Origin: Variovorax sp. PAMC26660
Lineage (GTDB): Bacteria > Pseudomonadota > Gammaproteobacteria > Burkholderiales > Burkholderiaceae_C
DNA length: 64,000 nucleotides
Assembly (NCBI RefSeq): GCF_014302995.1
Contig: NZ_CP060295.1
Span: 2,108,001-2,172,000, forward strand
Direction: 5' to 3'
Below the pieces are notes generated by a model. It was not told the DNA's origin. It did no database searches and saw only the letters and a list, made by a program, of their open reading frames with translations. How positions within the stretch are numbered: the stretch's first letter is position 1; the number at the start of each line of letters is the position of its first letter. The position numbers and the translations under genes were made by a program. Positions 1 through 9,748 of the stretch are shown in pieces.

Positions 1-1
1 G

Positions 2-472
2 CTGTATGCGGGCGCGATGTTCCACGACATGGGGCTGCTGAAGGCCCACAGCAGCACGCACGAGCGCTTCGAGGTCGATGGCGCGAATGTGGCACGCGAT
101 TTTCTGCGCGGCCACGGGATCTCTCAGCAGGATGTCGACCTGGTCTGGACTTCGATCGCGCTGCACACGACACCGGGAATCCCGCAGCACATGCACCCGG
201 TGGTGGCCTTGGTAACCGCCGGCGTCGAGATGGACGTGCTGGGCCTGACTTATCCGGAGTACAGCGAGGCGGAGCGCACGCAGGTCGTGCATGCGCATCC
301 ACGCAGCGAGCACTTCAAGGAAGACATCATCCAGGCCTTCTACGACGGCATCAAACACAAGCCGGAGAGCACCTTCGGCAACGTCAAGGCGGATGTGATC
401 GCGGACAAGGAGCCGCACTTCCACCGGGGCAACTTCTGCAGCGTGATCCGTTGCTCGGCTTGGCACGGCTGA
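2..472 (+). CDS. HD-domain protein, 3' part only
   Basis: The reading frame is open at the left edge, so the N-terminus lies outside the window. The visible part keeps a metal-binding HD pair in MFHDMGLL and a second histidine in ALHTTPG. This is the pattern of cyanamide-hydratase-like HD hydrolases, where His and Asp bind a divalent metal. The substrate cannot be told from the sequence. About 157 residues are seen. The gene runs toward the rplQ cluster and ends 18 nt before a hairpin. Family level is fairly sure; function is not. Confidence 0.7.
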   Translation: MYAGAMFHDMGLLKAHSSTHERFEVDGANVARDFLRGHGISQQDVDLVWTSIALHTTPGIPQHMHPVVALVTAGVEMDVLGLTYPEYSEAERTQVVHAHPRSEHFKEDIIQAFYDGIKHKPESTFGNVKADVIADKEPHFHRGNFCSVIRCSAWHG

Positions 473-490
473 GAAATTCGAGAAATTAAA

Positions 491-511
491 AAGCCCTCGT
501 TGCGAGGGCTT
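491..511 (-). terminator. Second terminator of the rplQ/tRNA-fMet transcript
   Basis: This is a perfect 9-bp stem with a 3-nt loop. Read on the minus strand it is followed by a T-rich tract (complement of 481-490). It lies just past a stronger hairpin and backs it up. On the plus strand it could also stop the HD-domain gene, but the T-tract there is poor. Confidence 0.7.
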
Positions 512-538
512 GATTCATTCGATTCATCGAGCAAAGAA

Positions 539-569
539 AAAAGGCCCTTTGAAAATCAAAGGGCCTTTT
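539..569 (-). terminator. Main terminator downstream of tRNA-fMet
   Basis: A 14-bp perfect stem (539-552 with 556-569) closes a 3-nt loop. On the minus strand it runs into TTTTTT, the classic intrinsic terminator form. It starts only 5 nt past the CCA end of the tRNA gene. Four Ts on the plus side suggest it works both ways. Confidence 0.9.
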
Positions 570-573
570 AAAT

Positions 574-650
<77 letters not shown>

Positions 651-668
651 GCAAGATGGAATTATATC

Positions 669-1067
669 TTATTCTGCAGCGCCTTGGGCGGCATCTGCTT
701 CTTTAATTTCAGGACGGTCGACCAGTTCGACCAGAGCCATCGGCGCGTTGTCGCCCACGCGGAAACCCATTTTCAGGATACGCGTGTAGCCGCCTGGACG
801 AGCCGCGAAACGCGGACCCAGATCGGCGAAGAGCTTGACTACGCTGTCGCGGTCACGCAGGCGGTCGAAAGCCAGGCGCTTGTTGGCGAGCGTGGGCTTC
901 TTGGCGAGCGTGATCATCGGTTCGATGACGCGGCGCAGTTCCTTGGCCTTGGGGACCGTGGTCTTGATGACTTCGTGCTCGATGAGCGAATTCATCATGT
1001 TCTGCAGCATCGCAAGGCGGTGCGAGCTGGTGCGGTTGAGTTTGCGAAGTCCGTGTCCGTGACGCAT
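669..1067 (-). CDS. rplQ: 50S ribosomal protein L17
   Basis: L17 binds 23S rRNA near the exit of the peptide tunnel in the large subunit. The 132-residue product begins [17 protein letters not shown], the conserved N-terminal signature. It has the usual length plus a short acidic tail. It is the last protein gene of the alpha operon, 87 nt after rpoA, and is followed at once by the initiator tRNA. The identification is secure. Confidence 0.98.
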   Translation of the reverse strand: MRHGHGLRKLNRTSSHRLAMLQNMMNSLIEHEVIKTTVPKAKELRRVIEPMITLAKKPTLANKRLAFDRLRDRDSVVKLFADLGPRFAARPGGYTRILKMGFRVGDNAPMALVELVDRPEIKEADAAQGAAE

Positions 1068-1154
1068 GGTGCTTTTCCTTTACTTTATTAAACAGGCAGC
1101 CGTATCAGGTACTGCCCGGGCACGAGCCCTCAGGGGCTCAATTCAAAACAAAAA

Positions 1155-2144
1155 TCAACGCTTGTCGAGGCCGGCCGGCGGCCAGCTTTCAAGCTTCATA
1201 CCCAAGGTCAGGCCGCGCGAAGCGAGGACTTCCTTGATTTCGTTGAGCGACTTGCGACCCAGGTTCGGGGTCTTGAGCAACTCGTTCTCGGTGCGCTGGA
1301 TCAGGTCACCGATGTAGTAGATGTTTTCGGCCTTCAGGCAATTGGCCGAACGCACGGTGAGTTCGAGCTCGTCGACAGGGCGCAGCAGGATCGGATCGAA
1401 TTGCTGAGCACTGCGCGGTGCCGGTGCATCGAATGCAGCCAGTTCGCCGCCTTCGAGCTGCGCAAACACTGCGAGCTGTTCGACCAGGATTTTAGCCGAA
1501 GCGCGCACTGCATCTTCAGCAGTGATCGCACCGTTGGTTTCGATCTCGACCAGCAGCTTGTCCAGGTCGGTACGCTGTTCGACACGGGCGCTTTCGACCG
1601 TGTAGCTCACGCGCTTGACGGGCGAGAACGACGCGTCGAGAACGATACGGCCAATCGACTTGGTCGGCTCGTCCGCGTAGCGGCGCATCGTGCCGGGCAC
1701 ATAGCCGCGACCCTTTTCAACCTTGATCTGCATGTCGAGCTTGCCGCCTTGCGACAGGTGCGCGATCACGTGGTCAGGATTGATGATCTCGACATCGTGC
1801 GGAGTCTGGATGTCCGACGCCAGGACCGGGCCTTCGCCGTCCTTGCGCAGGCTCAGCGTGACTTCGTCGCGGTTGTGGAGCTTGAACACCACGCCCTTGA
1901 GATTCAGCAGGATGTTGACGACATCTTCCTGCACGCCGTCGATCGACGAGTACTCATGCAGAACGCCAGCGATCGTGACTTCGGTGGCCGAGTAGCCGAC
2001 CATGGACGACAGCAGAACGCGACGCAGCGCGTTGCCGAGCGTGTGGCCGTAGCCGCGCTCGAAAGGTTCGAGCGTAACCTTGGCCTTGTTGGGGGCAAGT
2101 TGCTCGACCTGGATGGTCTTGGGTTTCAGCAGGGTGGTTTGCAT
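1155..2144 (-). CDS. rpoA: RNA polymerase alpha subunit
   Basis: The alpha subunit dimerises to start core polymerase assembly and contacts UP elements and activators. The protein has 329 residues. The N-terminal assembly domain covers about 1-235 ([18 protein letters not shown] is the dimer signature). After a linker, the C-terminal DNA-binding domain holds the paired helices [14 protein letters not shown] and [13 protein letters not shown]. It sits in the standard place between rpsD and rplQ. The 142-nt gap upstream could hold an internal control site, but none was clear. Confidence 0.99.
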   Translation of the reverse strand: MQTTLLKPKTIQVEQLAPNKAKVTLEPFERGYGHTLGNALRRVLLSSMVGYSATEVTIAGVLHEYSSIDGVQEDVVNILLNLKGVVFKLHNRDEVTLSLRKDGEGPVLASDIQTPHDVEIINPDHVIAHLSQGGKLDMQIKVEKGRGYVPGTMRRYADEPTKSIGRIVLDASFSPVKRVSYTVESARVEQRTDLDKLLVEIETNGAITAEDAVRASAKILVEQLAVFAQLEGGELAAFDAPAPRSAQQFDPILLRPVDELELTVRSANCLKAENIYYIGDLIQRTENELLKTPNLGRKSLNEIKEVLASRGLTLGMKLESWPPAGLDKR

Positions 2145-2286
2145 GCAGACTTCCTCTCAATACCCCCGGCTCGTTACACCGGTAAGGCTGGTGAAGCACC
2201 TGACCCGCGGCAAAGCACGGGGCAGGAACGTGAACAACAATAACAATCTCCCGCACGCGCCACAGGGCGGGTGCGGGTAGAAAAAA

Positions 2287-2910
2287 TCAACGCGAATACA
2301 GTTCGACGATCAGCGATTCGTTGATGTCGGCGGCGAATTCGTCGCGATCAGGCACCTTCTTGAAGACACCTTCGCCCTTGTCGGCGTTCACTTCGACCCA
2401 AGCCGGGATACCGACTTGTTGGGCGAGCTGGAGCGCTTCGGCAATGCGGGTCTGCTTCTTCGACTTGTCGCGCACAGCGATCACGTCGCCGGTCTTGACC
2501 AGGTACGACGGGATGTTGACCGACTGGCCGTTCACCGTGATCGCCTTGTGCGACACGAGTTGACGTGCTTCAGCGCGGGTCGAGCCGAAGCCCATGCGGT
2601 AGACGACGTTGTCCAGGCGCGATTCGAGAATGAACAGCAGGTTGGCGCCGGTGTTGCCACGGCGACGGTCAGCTTCTTCGAAGTAGCGGCGGAATTGCTT
2701 TTCCAGCACGCCGTACATGCGCTTGACCTTCTGCTTTTCGCGCAGTTGCAGACCGTAGTCCGACGTGCGCTGACCCGAAGTACGACCGTGTTGGCCGGGC
2801 TTGGAATCGAACTTGGCCTTGTCTTGAATGGAGCGACGGGCGCTCTTCAGGAACAGGTCGGTGCCTTCACGGCGGGAAAGTTTGGCCTTGGGGCCGAGGT
2901 AGCGTGCCAC
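2287..2910 (-). CDS. rpsD: 30S ribosomal protein S4
   Basis: S4 nucleates assembly of the 30S body on 16S rRNA. In enteric bacteria it represses the alpha operon. The 207-residue protein begins [16 protein letters not shown] and has an S4 RNA-binding domain around residues 95-160 ([14 protein letters not shown]). It has no cysteine, so it is the zinc-free C-minus form. The 129-nt gap after rpsK is longer than others in the operon. Confidence 0.98.
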   Translation of the reverse strand: MARYLGPKAKLSRREGTDLFLKSARRSIQDKAKFDSKPGQHGRTSGQRTSDYGLQLREKQKVKRMYGVLEKQFRRYFEEADRRRGNTGANLLFILESRLDNVVYRMGFGSTRAEARQLVSHKAITVNGQSVNIPSYLVKTGDVIAVRDKSKKQTRIAEALQLAQQVGIPAWVEVNADKGEGVFKKVPDRDEFAADINESLIVELYSR

Positions 2911-3039
2911 GAGTTTTCCTTTATGTCATCTGCCGCAGTTGCCTGCGGGAGCCATCTGCGAGACGCGAATGGCGGTGGGCTTAGTTAAAAAACAAATGCG
3001 CAGCCGCTCGAAAGCTGGCTGCGCCTTGCGGTCTGACGA

Positions 3040-3444
3040 TCAGATGCGGCGACGCTTCTGGGGACGGCAGCCGTTGTGCGGAACGGGCGTCACGTCGGCA
3101 ATGGAATTGATCCGGATGCCGAGCGCAGCCAATGCGCGCACCGACGATTCGCGACCAGGACCGGGGCCCTTGATCTCGACGTCGAGGTTCTTGATACCTT
3201 GTTCGACAGCAGCACGGCCGGCAACTTCGGAAGCCACCTGCGCAGCGAACGGGGTCGACTTGCGCGAGCCCTTGAAGCCCTGGCCACCCGACGAAGCCCA
3301 CGACAGGGCATTGCCCTGGCGATCGGTGATCGTGATGATGGTGTTGTTGAACGAGGCATGCACGTGGGCGATACCGTCCGCAACGTTCTTGCGAACCTTC
3401 TTGCGAACGCGCTGTGCGGCGTTGTTTGCAGGTGCTTTAGCCAT
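3040..3444 (-). CDS. rpsK: 30S ribosomal protein S11
   Basis: S11 forms part of the platform of the small subunit and contacts mRNA near the E site. The 134-residue product has the signature block [13 protein letters not shown] and ends in the usual basic tail [11 protein letters not shown]. It follows rpsM by 12 nt in the alpha operon. Length and order are normal. Confidence 0.98.
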   Translation of the reverse strand: MAKAPANNAAQRVRKKVRKNVADGIAHVHASFNNTIITITDRQGNALSWASSGGQGFKGSRKSTPFAAQVASEVAGRAAVEQGIKNLDVEIKGPGPGRESSVRALAALGIRINSIADVTPVPHNGCRPQKRRRI

Positions 3445-3456
3445 GCTGGTCTATCC

Positions 3457-3822
3457 TTATTTCTTCAGGGACTGCGCGGCCTTGCGCGGACCCTTGCGGG
3501 TGCGGGCATTGGTGCGCGTGCGCTGGCCGCGCATCGGCAGGCCGCGACGGTGACGGAAGCCGCGATAGCAACCGATGTCCATCAAACGCTTGATGTTCAT
3601 CGTCGTCTCGCGACGCAGATCGCCTTCGATCGTGAACAGAGCGATCTGGTCACGGATCTTCTCGAGATCGCCGTCGGTCAGATCTTTGATCTTCTTCGAA
3701 TATTCGATGCCGCTCGCTTCGCAGATTTGACGGGCGCGGGTGCGTCCGATACCGAAAATGGCGGTCAGGCCGATTTCAGCGTGCTTGTGCGGCGGGATGT
3801 TGATGCCAGCAATACGTGCCAT
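3457..3822 (-). CDS. rpsM: 30S ribosomal protein S13
   Basis: S13 sits in the 30S head and makes bridges to the large subunit and the P-site tRNA. The 121 residues begin [20 protein letters not shown] and contain the basic block [19 protein letters not shown]. It lies 23 nt after rpmJ and starts the alpha part of the cluster. Confidence 0.98.
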   Translation of the reverse strand: MARIAGINIPPHKHAEIGLTAIFGIGRTRARQICEASGIEYSKKIKDLTDGDLEKIRDQIALFTIEGDLRRETTMNIKRLMDIGCYRGFRHRRGLPMRGQRTRTNARTRKGPRKAAQSLKK

Positions 3823-3845
3823 GTGCGTCCTCTAATACTCTTCAA

Positions 3846-3959
3846 TCAACCCTGGCGCTGCTTGTGGCGCGGGTCGGTGCAAATCACACGCACCACACCT
3901 TTACGGCGGATGACCTTGCAATTACGGCAGATGGTTTTGACCGAAGCCGAAACTCTCAT
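3846..3959 (-). CDS. rpmJ: 50S ribosomal protein L36
   Basis: This 37-residue gene begins [14 protein letters not shown] and ends DPRHKQRQG. The four zinc ligands of the ribbon are kept (Cys-Cys near residues 11 and 14, Cys 27, His 32), so it is the zinc-binding form. It lies 64 nt after secY. In many proteobacteria infA comes between secY and rpmJ; here there is no room for it. Confidence 0.97.
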   Translation of the reverse strand: MRVSASVKTICRNCKVIRRKGVVRVICTDPRHKQRQG

Positions 3960-4023
3960 TTCATTCTCCTAAAACTGTTTAACGTGGCGGTCTACCGCCC
4001 GGACTCAATACTGAAACACAGCC

Positions 4024-5337
4024 CTACGATGTCTTGAAGTTGGCCTTCTTCAGCAGCGATTCGTACTGCTGAGACATCATGTAGTTTTGCACCTGGGCCA
4101 TGAAGTCCATCGTGACAACCACGATGATCAGCAGGGAGGTACCACCGAAGTAGAACGGCACGTTGTACTTCAGGATCAGGAACTCGGGCAGCAGGCAGAC
4201 GAAGGTGATATACACCGCGCCGGCCAACGTCAGGCGAACCAGAATCTTGTCGATATAGCGAGCGGTCTGATCACCCGGGCGAATGCCAGGAATGAATGCA
4301 CCACTCTTCTTCAGGTTGTCGGCCGTTTCCTTGCTGTTGAACACGAGTGCCGTGTAGAAGAAGCAGAAGAAAACGATCGCAGCGGCATACAGCAGCACGT
4401 AGATCGGCTCACCCGGACGCAGAGCGCCGGCAATGTCCTTGATCCAGCGGAAGCCACCTTCACCGGTGCTGAACCAGCCAACCACCGTTGCGGGCAGCAG
4501 GATGATCGACGAAGCGAAGATCGGCGGAATCACACCAGCCATGTTCAGCTTCAAGGGCAGGTGCGACGACTGGCCGCCGTAGACCTTGTTGCCGACCTGG
4601 CGCCGCGCATAGTTCACGAGGATCTTGCGCTGACCGCGTTCGACGAACACCACGAAGTAGGTGACCAGCACCACGACCGCGATGATGAAGAGCGCAATGA
4701 TCGGATTCATTGCACCAGTCGTCACCAGCGAAGCCAAGCCACCGATGGCGTTGGGCAAGCCAGCCGCGATACCTGCAAAGATCAGGATCGAGATGCCATT
4801 GCCCAGACCGCGTTCGGTGATCTGCTCGCCGAGCCACATCAGGAACATCGAACCAGCCGTCAGACTCACCATGGCGGTCAGGCGGAAGCCAAAACCGGGG
4901 GCGATGACCAGACCAGCCGACGATTCGAGAGCCACTGCAATGCTGAACGACTGGAACAGTGCCAGACCCAGCGCGCCGTAGCGCGTGTACTGCGTGATCT
5001 TGCGGCGACCGGCCTCGCCTTCCTTCTTCAATTGCTCGAAGGTCGGAAGCACGTAGGTCATCAACTGCATGATGATCGACGCCGAGATGTACGGCATGAT
5101 CCCCAACGCGAACACGGTGAAGCGCGACAGCGCCCCGCCCGAGAACATGTTGAACAGGCTCAGAATGCCGCCCTGCTGGCCCTGGAACAACGCTGCCAGC
5201 TGGTCCGGGTTGATACCCGGCACAGGAATGTGCGCGCCGACCCGATAGACCACGAGCGCGAGCAGCAAAAAGACGAGCCGACGACGGAGGTCGCCGAATT
5301 TGCCTGTTTTTGCGATCGTTGCCGCGTTAGTTGCCAC
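4024..5337 (-). CDS. secY: Preprotein translocase subunit SecY
   Basis: SecY is the membrane channel of the Sec translocon, working with SecE, SecG and SecA. The 437-residue protein shows about ten hydrophobic segments. It has the typical N-terminal block [16 protein letters not shown] and the plug-region motif [21 protein letters not shown]. It sits between rplO and rpmJ, as in most bacteria, so its level follows ribosome synthesis. Confidence 0.99.
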   Translation of the reverse strand: MATNAATIAKTGKFGDLRRRLVFLLLALVVYRVGAHIPVPGINPDQLAALFQGQQGGILSLFNMFSGGALSRFTVFALGIMPYISASIIMQLMTYVLPTFEQLKKEGEAGRRKITQYTRYGALGLALFQSFSIAVALESSAGLVIAPGFGFRLTAMVSLTAGSMFLMWLGEQITERGLGNGISILIFAGIAAGLPNAIGGLASLVTTGAMNPIIALFIIAVVVLVTYFVVFVERGQRKILVNYARRQVGNKVYGGQSSHLPLKLNMAGVIPPIFASSIILLPATVVGWFSTGEGGFRWIKDIAGALRPGEPIYVLLYAAAIVFFCFFYTALVFNSKETADNLKKSGAFIPGIRPGDQTARYIDKILVRLTLAGAVYITFVCLLPEFLILKYNVPFYFGGTSLLIIVVVTMDFMAQVQNYMMSQQYESLLKKANFKTS

Positions 5338-5364
5338 GAAGAACTTCTTTCAGTCCGAAGGTGA

Positions 5365-5796
5365 TCAGGCGATGCTGCCGCCGGCTGCTTCGATCGCAGC
5401 CTTGGCACCAGCGGTTGCGCCCACGCCCGTCAGCTTGACGGCTTTGGTGAGTTCACCGGTCTTGATGATCTTGACGACCTTGGCGAGCTGGCCCACGAGG
5501 CCGGCTTGCTTGAGCGCCAGGACATCCACTTCGGCCAGGCCGAGCTGCTCGAGGGCAGTCAGCGTGACTTCAGCGTTGAACTTCAGCAGGTGCGACTTGA
5601 AACCACGCTTGGGCAGGCGACGTTGCAGCGGCATTTGGCCGCCTTCGAAACCGACCTTGTGGAAACCGCCAGCGCGCGACTTCTGACCCTTGTGACCGCG
5701 ACCCGCGGTCTTGCCGATGCCGGAGCCGATACCACGGCCGACGCGACGCTTCGCGTGCTTGGCGCCGGCTGCCGGCTTGATGCCATTGAGTTCCAT
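5365..5796 (-). CDS. rplO: 50S ribosomal protein L15
   Basis: L15 is a late-assembly protein that links 23S rRNA domains. The 143-residue protein has the basic glycine-rich N-terminal arm ([20 protein letters not shown]) followed by the globular C-terminal part. It is placed between rpmD and secY, 11 nt after rpmD. Confidence 0.98.
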   Translation of the reverse strand: MELNGIKPAAGAKHAKRRVGRGIGSGIGKTAGRGHKGQKSRAGGFHKVGFEGGQMPLQRRLPKRGFKSHLLKFNAEVTLTALEQLGLAEVDVLALKQAGLVGQLAKVVKIIKTGELTKAVKLTGVGATAGAKAAIEAAGGSIA

Positions 5797-5807
5797 ATCA
5801 GTCTCTC

Positions 5808-5993
5808 TTACAGAACTTTGACCAGATAACTGATCTTGTTGATCATGCCGCGCACCGCCGGGGTGTCTTGCAGCTCGCTCACGCTGTTGATCTTGCGCAG
5901 GCCGAGGCCACGCACGGTCGCGCGATGCGATTCCTTGGTGCCAATCGGGCTCTTGACCAATTGCACCTTGAGGGTTTGTTGTTGCGTCGTCAT
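5808..5993 (-). CDS. rpmD: 50S ribosomal protein L30
   Basis: This 61-residue protein has the L30 core [20 protein letters not shown] and the ferredoxin-like short fold of the family. It lies between rpsE and rplO in the spc operon, 25 nt after rpsE. Size and order are normal. Confidence 0.97.
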   Translation of the reverse strand: MTTQQQTLKVQLVKSPIGTKESHRATVRGLGLRKINSVSELQDTPAVRGMINKISYLVKVL

Positions 5994-6018
5994 TTGAATG
6001 CTTCTTTCAGGCTTGCGC

Positions 6019-6537
6019 TCAAGCGAAGATTTCTTCGACGGTCAGGCCACGCTTGGCAGCCACTGCGGACGCGGTCGTCGAGTTCTTCAACCCGTCGAGC
6101 GTGGCGCGAACCATGTTGTAGGGATTCGACGAACCATGGCTCTTGGCCACGATGTCGGTGATGCCCATGACTTCGAAAACAGCGCGCATCGGGCCGCCAG
6201 CGATGATGCCGGTACCCTTCGGGGCGGGAATCATGACGACCGAAGCGGCGCCATGGTGACCCGTCACGCGGTGATGCAGCGTGCCGTTCTTGATCGAGAT
6301 CTTGGCCAGGTTGCGACGGGCTTCTTCCATTGCCTTCTGCACGGCAGCAGGCACTTCCTTCGACTTGCCCTTGCCCATGCCGACGCGGCCTTCGCCGTCG
6401 CCCACCACGGTGAGTGCTGCGAAACCGAGGATACGACCACCCTTCACCACCTTGGTGACGCGGTTGATCGCGATCATCTTCTCGCGCAAACCGTCTTCAG
6501 GGCCTTCGTTCTGCGTTCTTGCTTGAATCTTTGCCAT
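6019..6537 (-). CDS. rpsE: 30S ribosomal protein S5
   Basis: S5 helps form the mRNA entry channel and affects decoding accuracy. The 172-residue product has the double-stranded RNA-binding N-terminal half ([20 protein letters not shown] in its core) and the C-terminal S5 domain with [15 protein letters not shown]. It lies 18 nt after rplR in the spc operon. Confidence 0.98.
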   Translation of the reverse strand: MAKIQARTQNEGPEDGLREKMIAINRVTKVVKGGRILGFAALTVVGDGEGRVGMGKGKSKEVPAAVQKAMEEARRNLAKISIKNGTLHHRVTGHHGAASVVMIPAPKGTGIIAGGPMRAVFEVMGITDIVAKSHGSSNPYNMVRATLDGLKNSTTASAVAAKRGLTVEEIFA

Positions 6538-6555
6538 TTTGAATCTCGTGTCCGG

Positions 6556-6924
6556 TTAGAACTGCAGACCGGCTTCGCGAGCCGCCTCGGCCAGCGCCTT
6601 GACGCGGCCGTGGTATGCGAAACCTGCGCGGTCGAAGGCGACCTTCTCGACGCCGGCAGCCTTCGCTTTTTCAGCGATGCGCTTGCCGACGGCGGTGGCT
6701 GCAGCGGCATTGCCGCCCTTGCCCGAACCGCCGAGCGAGGTACGCACTTCGGCTTCTGCCGTCGATGCGGTTGCAATCACCTTGGTGCCGTCGTCGGAGA
6801 TGACGGTGGCATAGATGTGCAGATTGGTACGGTTCACCGTCAGACGGGCCACACCCTGCGTCGCGATGCGAATGCGGGTCTGGCGCGAGCGGCGAAGGCG
6901 CTGTGCTTTTTTGGTCAACATCAT
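6556..6924 (-). CDS. rplR: 50S ribosomal protein L18
   Basis: L18 binds 5S rRNA and brings it to the central protuberance. The product ends with the conserved [30 protein letters not shown] tail. Two adjacent ATG codons are possible starts. The Shine-Dalgarno AAGGGG is 7 nt from the first and 10 nt from the second, so the first is used (122 residues), although the second gives the family's usual MLTKK start. Confidence 0.96.
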   Translation of the reverse strand: MMLTKKAQRLRRSRQTRIRIATQGVARLTVNRTNLHIYATVISDDGTKVIATASTAEAEVRTSLGGSGKGGNAAAATAVGKRIAEKAKAAGVEKVAFDRAGFAYHGRVKALAEAAREAGLQF

Positions 6925-6935
6925 TTTGCTGCCCC

Positions 6936-7469
6936 TTACTTCTTCTTGGTCTCTTTGATCACGATCTTCTCGTCCGAATAACGGATGCCCTTGCCCTTGT
7001 AAGGCTCAGGCGGACGAACAGCGCGGATCTCAGCGGCGATTTGACCAACGCGTTGACGGTCAGCGCCCTTGATCAGGATTTCGGTCGGGGTCGCGGTGGT
7101 CACCGTGATGCCTTGGGGCATTTCGATGTTGACCGGGTGCGAGTAACCAACCAGCAGATTCAGCTTGGCGCCAGACGCCGCAGCCTTGAAGCCGACGCCG
7201 ACCAGGTTGAGCTTCTTCTCGAAGCCCTTGGTCACGCCAACAACCATGTTGTTCACCAGCTGACGGATCGTGCCGCTCATCGCATTCGCTTCACGCGACT
7301 CGTTGGCAGGTTCGAAGTTCAGCTTGCCGTCATTGCTGACGACCTTGACCAGTGCATTGCGTTGCAGGACGAGCGTGCCGCCCGTGCCCTTCACGCTGAT
7401 CTGGTCTTCCTTGATCGACACATCCACGCCAGCGGGGATGGTGATCGGCATTTTTCCTACTCGGGACAT
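6936..7469 (-). CDS. rplF: 50S ribosomal protein L6
   Basis: L6 lies near the factor-binding site of the large subunit. The 177 residues hold two repeated L6 domains. The second ends with the signature [15 protein letters not shown] close to the C-terminus. It follows rpsH by 24 nt. Confidence 0.98.
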   Translation of the reverse strand: MSRVGKMPITIPAGVDVSIKEDQISVKGTGGTLVLQRNALVKVVSNDGKLNFEPANESREANAMSGTIRQLVNNMVVGVTKGFEKKLNLVGVGFKAAASGAKLNLLVGYSHPVNIEMPQGITVTTATPTEILIKGADRQRVGQIAAEIRAVRPPEPYKGKGIRYSDEKIVIKETKKK

Positions 7470-7493
7470 TTCAGTAACTCCTCGATGTCTCGG

Positions 7494-7889
7494 TTAGGCG
7501 ACGTAGCACAGGACTTCGCCACCGACACCGGTAGCGCGTGCCTTGCGGTCGGTCATCACGCCCTGGGGGGTCGTGACGATCGCAACGCCGAGGCCGTTCT
7601 GGACTTGCGGAATGGAAGCACTGGCCTTGTAGACGCGCAGGCCAGGGCGGCTCACGCGCTCGATGCGCTCGATGACCGGACGGCCAGCGTAGTACTTCAG
7701 GACAATTTCAAGCTCGCTCTTGCCAGCTTCGGTCTTGACTTGGAAACCGTCGATGTAGCCTTCGTCCTTCAGGACTTGTGCGATCGCGATCTTCACCTTG
7801 GAAGAGGGGACCGACACAGTGGGCTTCGCCACCATCTGCGCGTTACGAATACGCGTCAGCAGGTCGGCAATGGGATCACTCATGCTCAT
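7494..7889 (-). CDS. rpsH: 30S ribosomal protein S8
   Basis: S8 binds the central domain of 16S rRNA. In E. coli it represses the spc operon by binding near the rplE start. The 131-residue protein begins [19 protein letters not shown] and carries the C-terminal RNA-binding stretch [13 protein letters not shown]. It follows rpsN by 20 nt. Whether the feedback exists here cannot be seen. Confidence 0.98.
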   Translation of the reverse strand: MSMSDPIADLLTRIRNAQMVAKPTVSVPSSKVKIAIAQVLKDEGYIDGFQVKTEAGKSELEIVLKYYAGRPVIERIERVSRPGLRVYKASASIPQVQNGLGVAIVTTPQGVMTDRKARATGVGGEVLCYVA

Positions 7890-7909
7890 GTTGTTTGCTC
7901 CTGCCTGGC

Positions 7910-8215
7910 TTACCAGCTGGCCTTGGTGACACCGGGGATGTCACCAGCGAAAGCCAGTTCACGGATCTTGGCGCGAGCCAGACCGAATTGACGGAAGGTA
8001 CCGCGCGGACGACCGGTGATCGCGCAACGGTTGCGTTGGCGGGTCGGATTCGCGTTGCGCGGAAGCTTTTGCAGACCCAGGCGGGCAGCTGCACGCTCTT
8101 CGTCGGTCTTCTTCACGTCGTTGGAAGCTGCCTTCAGTTCTGCATGCTTCGCAGCGAACTTGGCAACCAGCTTGTCGCGCTTGAGTTCGCGCTGGATCAA
8201 AGATTGTTTAGCCAC
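7910..8215 (-). CDS. rpsN: 30S ribosomal protein S14, zinc-free form
   Basis: S14 is needed for assembly of the 30S head. The 101-residue length and the single cysteine in [11 protein letters not shown] mark the long, zinc-independent type. The short zinc-binding type has two CxxC pairs. It lies 8 nt after rplE in the spc operon. Confidence 0.98.
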   Translation of the reverse strand: MAKQSLIQRELKRDKLVAKFAAKHAELKAASNDVKKTDEERAAARLGLQKLPRNANPTRQRNRCAITGRPRGTFRQFGLARAKIRELAFAGDIPGVTKASW

Positions 8216-8223
8216 AGTTCGCC

Positions 8224-8763
8224 TCAGTTCTTGAACGGGAAACGGAAACCAGCGAGAAGCGCCTTGGCTTCTTCATCGGTCTTGGCCGTCGTCGTGATGC
8301 TGATATTGAGACCACGCAAGGCATCGACCTTGTCGTACTCGATTTCAGGAAAAATGATCTGTTCCTTGACGCCGATGTTGTAGTTGCCACGGCCGTCGAA
8401 CGCACGGCCAGAGATGCCGCGGAAGTCGCGAACACGCGGCAGCGCGATGGTCACGAAACGGTCCAGGAACTCATACATCTGCACGCCACGCAGCGTGACC
8501 ATGCAGCCGATCGGCTGGTTTTCGCGGATCTTGAAACCGGCGATAGCCTTCTTCGACTTGGTGACCACGGGCTTTTGGCCGGCGATCTTGGTCAGGTCGG
8601 CGACGGCGTTGTCGAGAACCTTCTTGTCGGCGACTGCTTCACCCACACCCATGTTGAGCGTGATCTTGGTGAGGCGGGGGACCTGCATCGGCGACTTGTA
8701 GCCGAACTTTTCCGTCAGGTCTTTCGCGATCTTTTCGCGATACTGTTGTTGGAGACGTGCCAT
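8224..8763 (-). CDS. rplE: 50S ribosomal protein L5
   Basis: L5 binds 5S rRNA and contacts the P-site tRNA and S13. The 179-residue protein has the N-terminal signature [18 protein letters not shown] and the C-terminal FRFPFKN. It lies 11 nt after rplX. The length is standard. Confidence 0.98.
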   Translation of the reverse strand: MARLQQQYREKIAKDLTEKFGYKSPMQVPRLTKITLNMGVGEAVADKKVLDNAVADLTKIAGQKPVVTKSKKAIAGFKIRENQPIGCMVTLRGVQMYEFLDRFVTIALPRVRDFRGISGRAFDGRGNYNIGVKEQIIFPEIEYDKVDALRGLNISITTTAKTDEEAKALLAGFRFPFKN

Positions 8764-8774
8764 ATGAGTACCTC

Positions 8775-9107
8775 TTAGGCGAACTTGATTTCGTCGCCGC
8801 TCGACTTGAAGACGCGAACAGCCACGCGCTTGCCGTCAGCACCCTGGGTGATCTTGATGCCCACGCGATCGGCCTTGCCGGTCGCGGCATTGAAGACCGC
8901 CACGTTGGATTGGTGAATAGGCATGGACTTCTCGACGATGCCACCAGTCGTACCCTTGAGCGGGTTCGGCTTGGTGTGCTTCTTGACGAGGTTCAGACCG
9001 TCGATGACGATGTGCGAATCGTCCTTGCGAAGCGTGACGGTGCCGCGCTTGCCCTTGTCACGACCGGCCAACACGATGACCTGGTCGCCTTTGCGAATCT
9101 TGTTCAT
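8775..9107 (-). CDS. rplX: 50S ribosomal protein L24
   Basis: L24 starts 50S assembly by binding the 5' end of 23S rRNA. The 110-residue protein carries a KOW motif near the N-terminus ([19 protein letters not shown]). It follows rplN by 12 nt. The identification is secure. Confidence 0.98.
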   Translation of the reverse strand: MNKIRKGDQVIVLAGRDKGKRGTVTLRKDDSHIVIDGLNLVKKHTKPNPLKGTTGGIVEKSMPIHQSNVAVFNAATGKADRVGIKITQGADGKRVAVRVFKSSGDEIKFA

Positions 9108-9119
9108 GGCGTTGTGTCC

Positions 9120-9488
9120 TTACAGAACTTCAGGAGCCAGCGACACGATCTTCATGAACTTTTCGGTGCGCAGCTCGCGCGTCACCGGTCCGAAGATGCG
9201 GGTGCCGATAGGCTCCAGCTTGGCGTTGAGCAACACTGCTGCGTTGCCGTCGAATTTCACGAGCGAGCCGTCAGCACGACGGATGCCCTTGGCGGTGCGA
9301 ACCACCACTGCACTGTAGATCTCGCCCTTTTTGACGCGACCACGTGGAGCACATTCCTTGATGCTGACCTTGATGACGTCGCCCACGCTGGCATAACGCC
9401 GCTTGGAGCCACCGAGCACCTTGATACACAGGACGGATTTCGCGCCCGTGTTGTCGGCCACTTCGAGCCGGGATTCAGTTTGGATCAT
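9120..9488 (-). CDS. rplN: 50S ribosomal protein L14
   Basis: L14 forms an intersubunit bridge and is the docking site of the silencing factor RsfS. The 122-residue product begins [17 protein letters not shown], the universal start of the family. A longer upstream reading frame is therefore ignored. It is the first gene of the cluster here: rpsQ and the S10 operon are not upstream, and an unrelated gene lies divergently. A good promoter sits about 145 nt before the start. Confidence 0.98.
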   Translation of the reverse strand: MIQTESRLEVADNTGAKSVLCIKVLGGSKRRYASVGDVIKVSIKECAPRGRVKKGEIYSAVVVRTAKGIRRADGSLVKFDGNAAVLLNAKLEPIGTRIFGPVTRELRTEKFMKIVSLAPEVL

Positions 9489-9603
9489 TTCTTGATATTC
9501 CCAACTTGTACCGATGAACTTCCAGGAGGGAAGCACCGCGGTCAGTCTTGGGCCCGTCGTTGGCACCTCGAACCACTCGAGGCACTTCCGCTTTGGGCTG
9601 AAA

Positions 9604-9626
9604 GCTTCGCCTTTTGGAAGCGAAGC
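9604..9626 (-). promoter_or_regulatory. Hairpin at the start of the rplN leader
   Basis: A perfect 7-bp stem (9604-9610 with 9620-9626) lies at the expected 5' end of the rplN transcript. A 5'-terminal stem of this kind may stabilise the mRNA. A regulatory role is only a guess. The rest of 9489-9603 shows no gene. Confidence 0.4.
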
Positions 9627-9631
9627 CCGCG

Positions 9632-9660
9632 ATTGTTGCACGCACTTGTGCCGATGTCAA
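9632..9660 (-). promoter_or_regulatory. Predicted sigma-70 promoter of the rplN (spc) operon
   Basis: On the minus strand a consensus -35 TTGACA (9655-9660) is followed after exactly 17 nt by AACAAT (9632-9637), a 4-of-6 match to the -10 box. Transcription would start near 9625 and give a leader of about 135 nt. It is well placed to drive the whole spc-alpha cluster. Confidence 0.75.
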
Positions 9661-9748
9661 CAACCCCATTACACCATCACGCACTGCCACTAGACTTCGG
9701 GGCGTGCGCACCACAGTGAATTCCCTCTCACCGCCCCCGCTACGCCCC

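Noticed and set aside
1124..1139. Hairpin between rpoA and rplQ as a terminator
   Set aside because: The 6-bp stem has no T-tract on the minus strand, and rplQ should be co-transcribed. It may be an mRNA processing site, but nothing supports that.
4087..5364. Long plus-strand frame opposite secY
   Set aside because: It is a mirror of a GC-rich gene. secY is certain, and the plus frame is rich in His, Arg and Asp with no recognisable domain.
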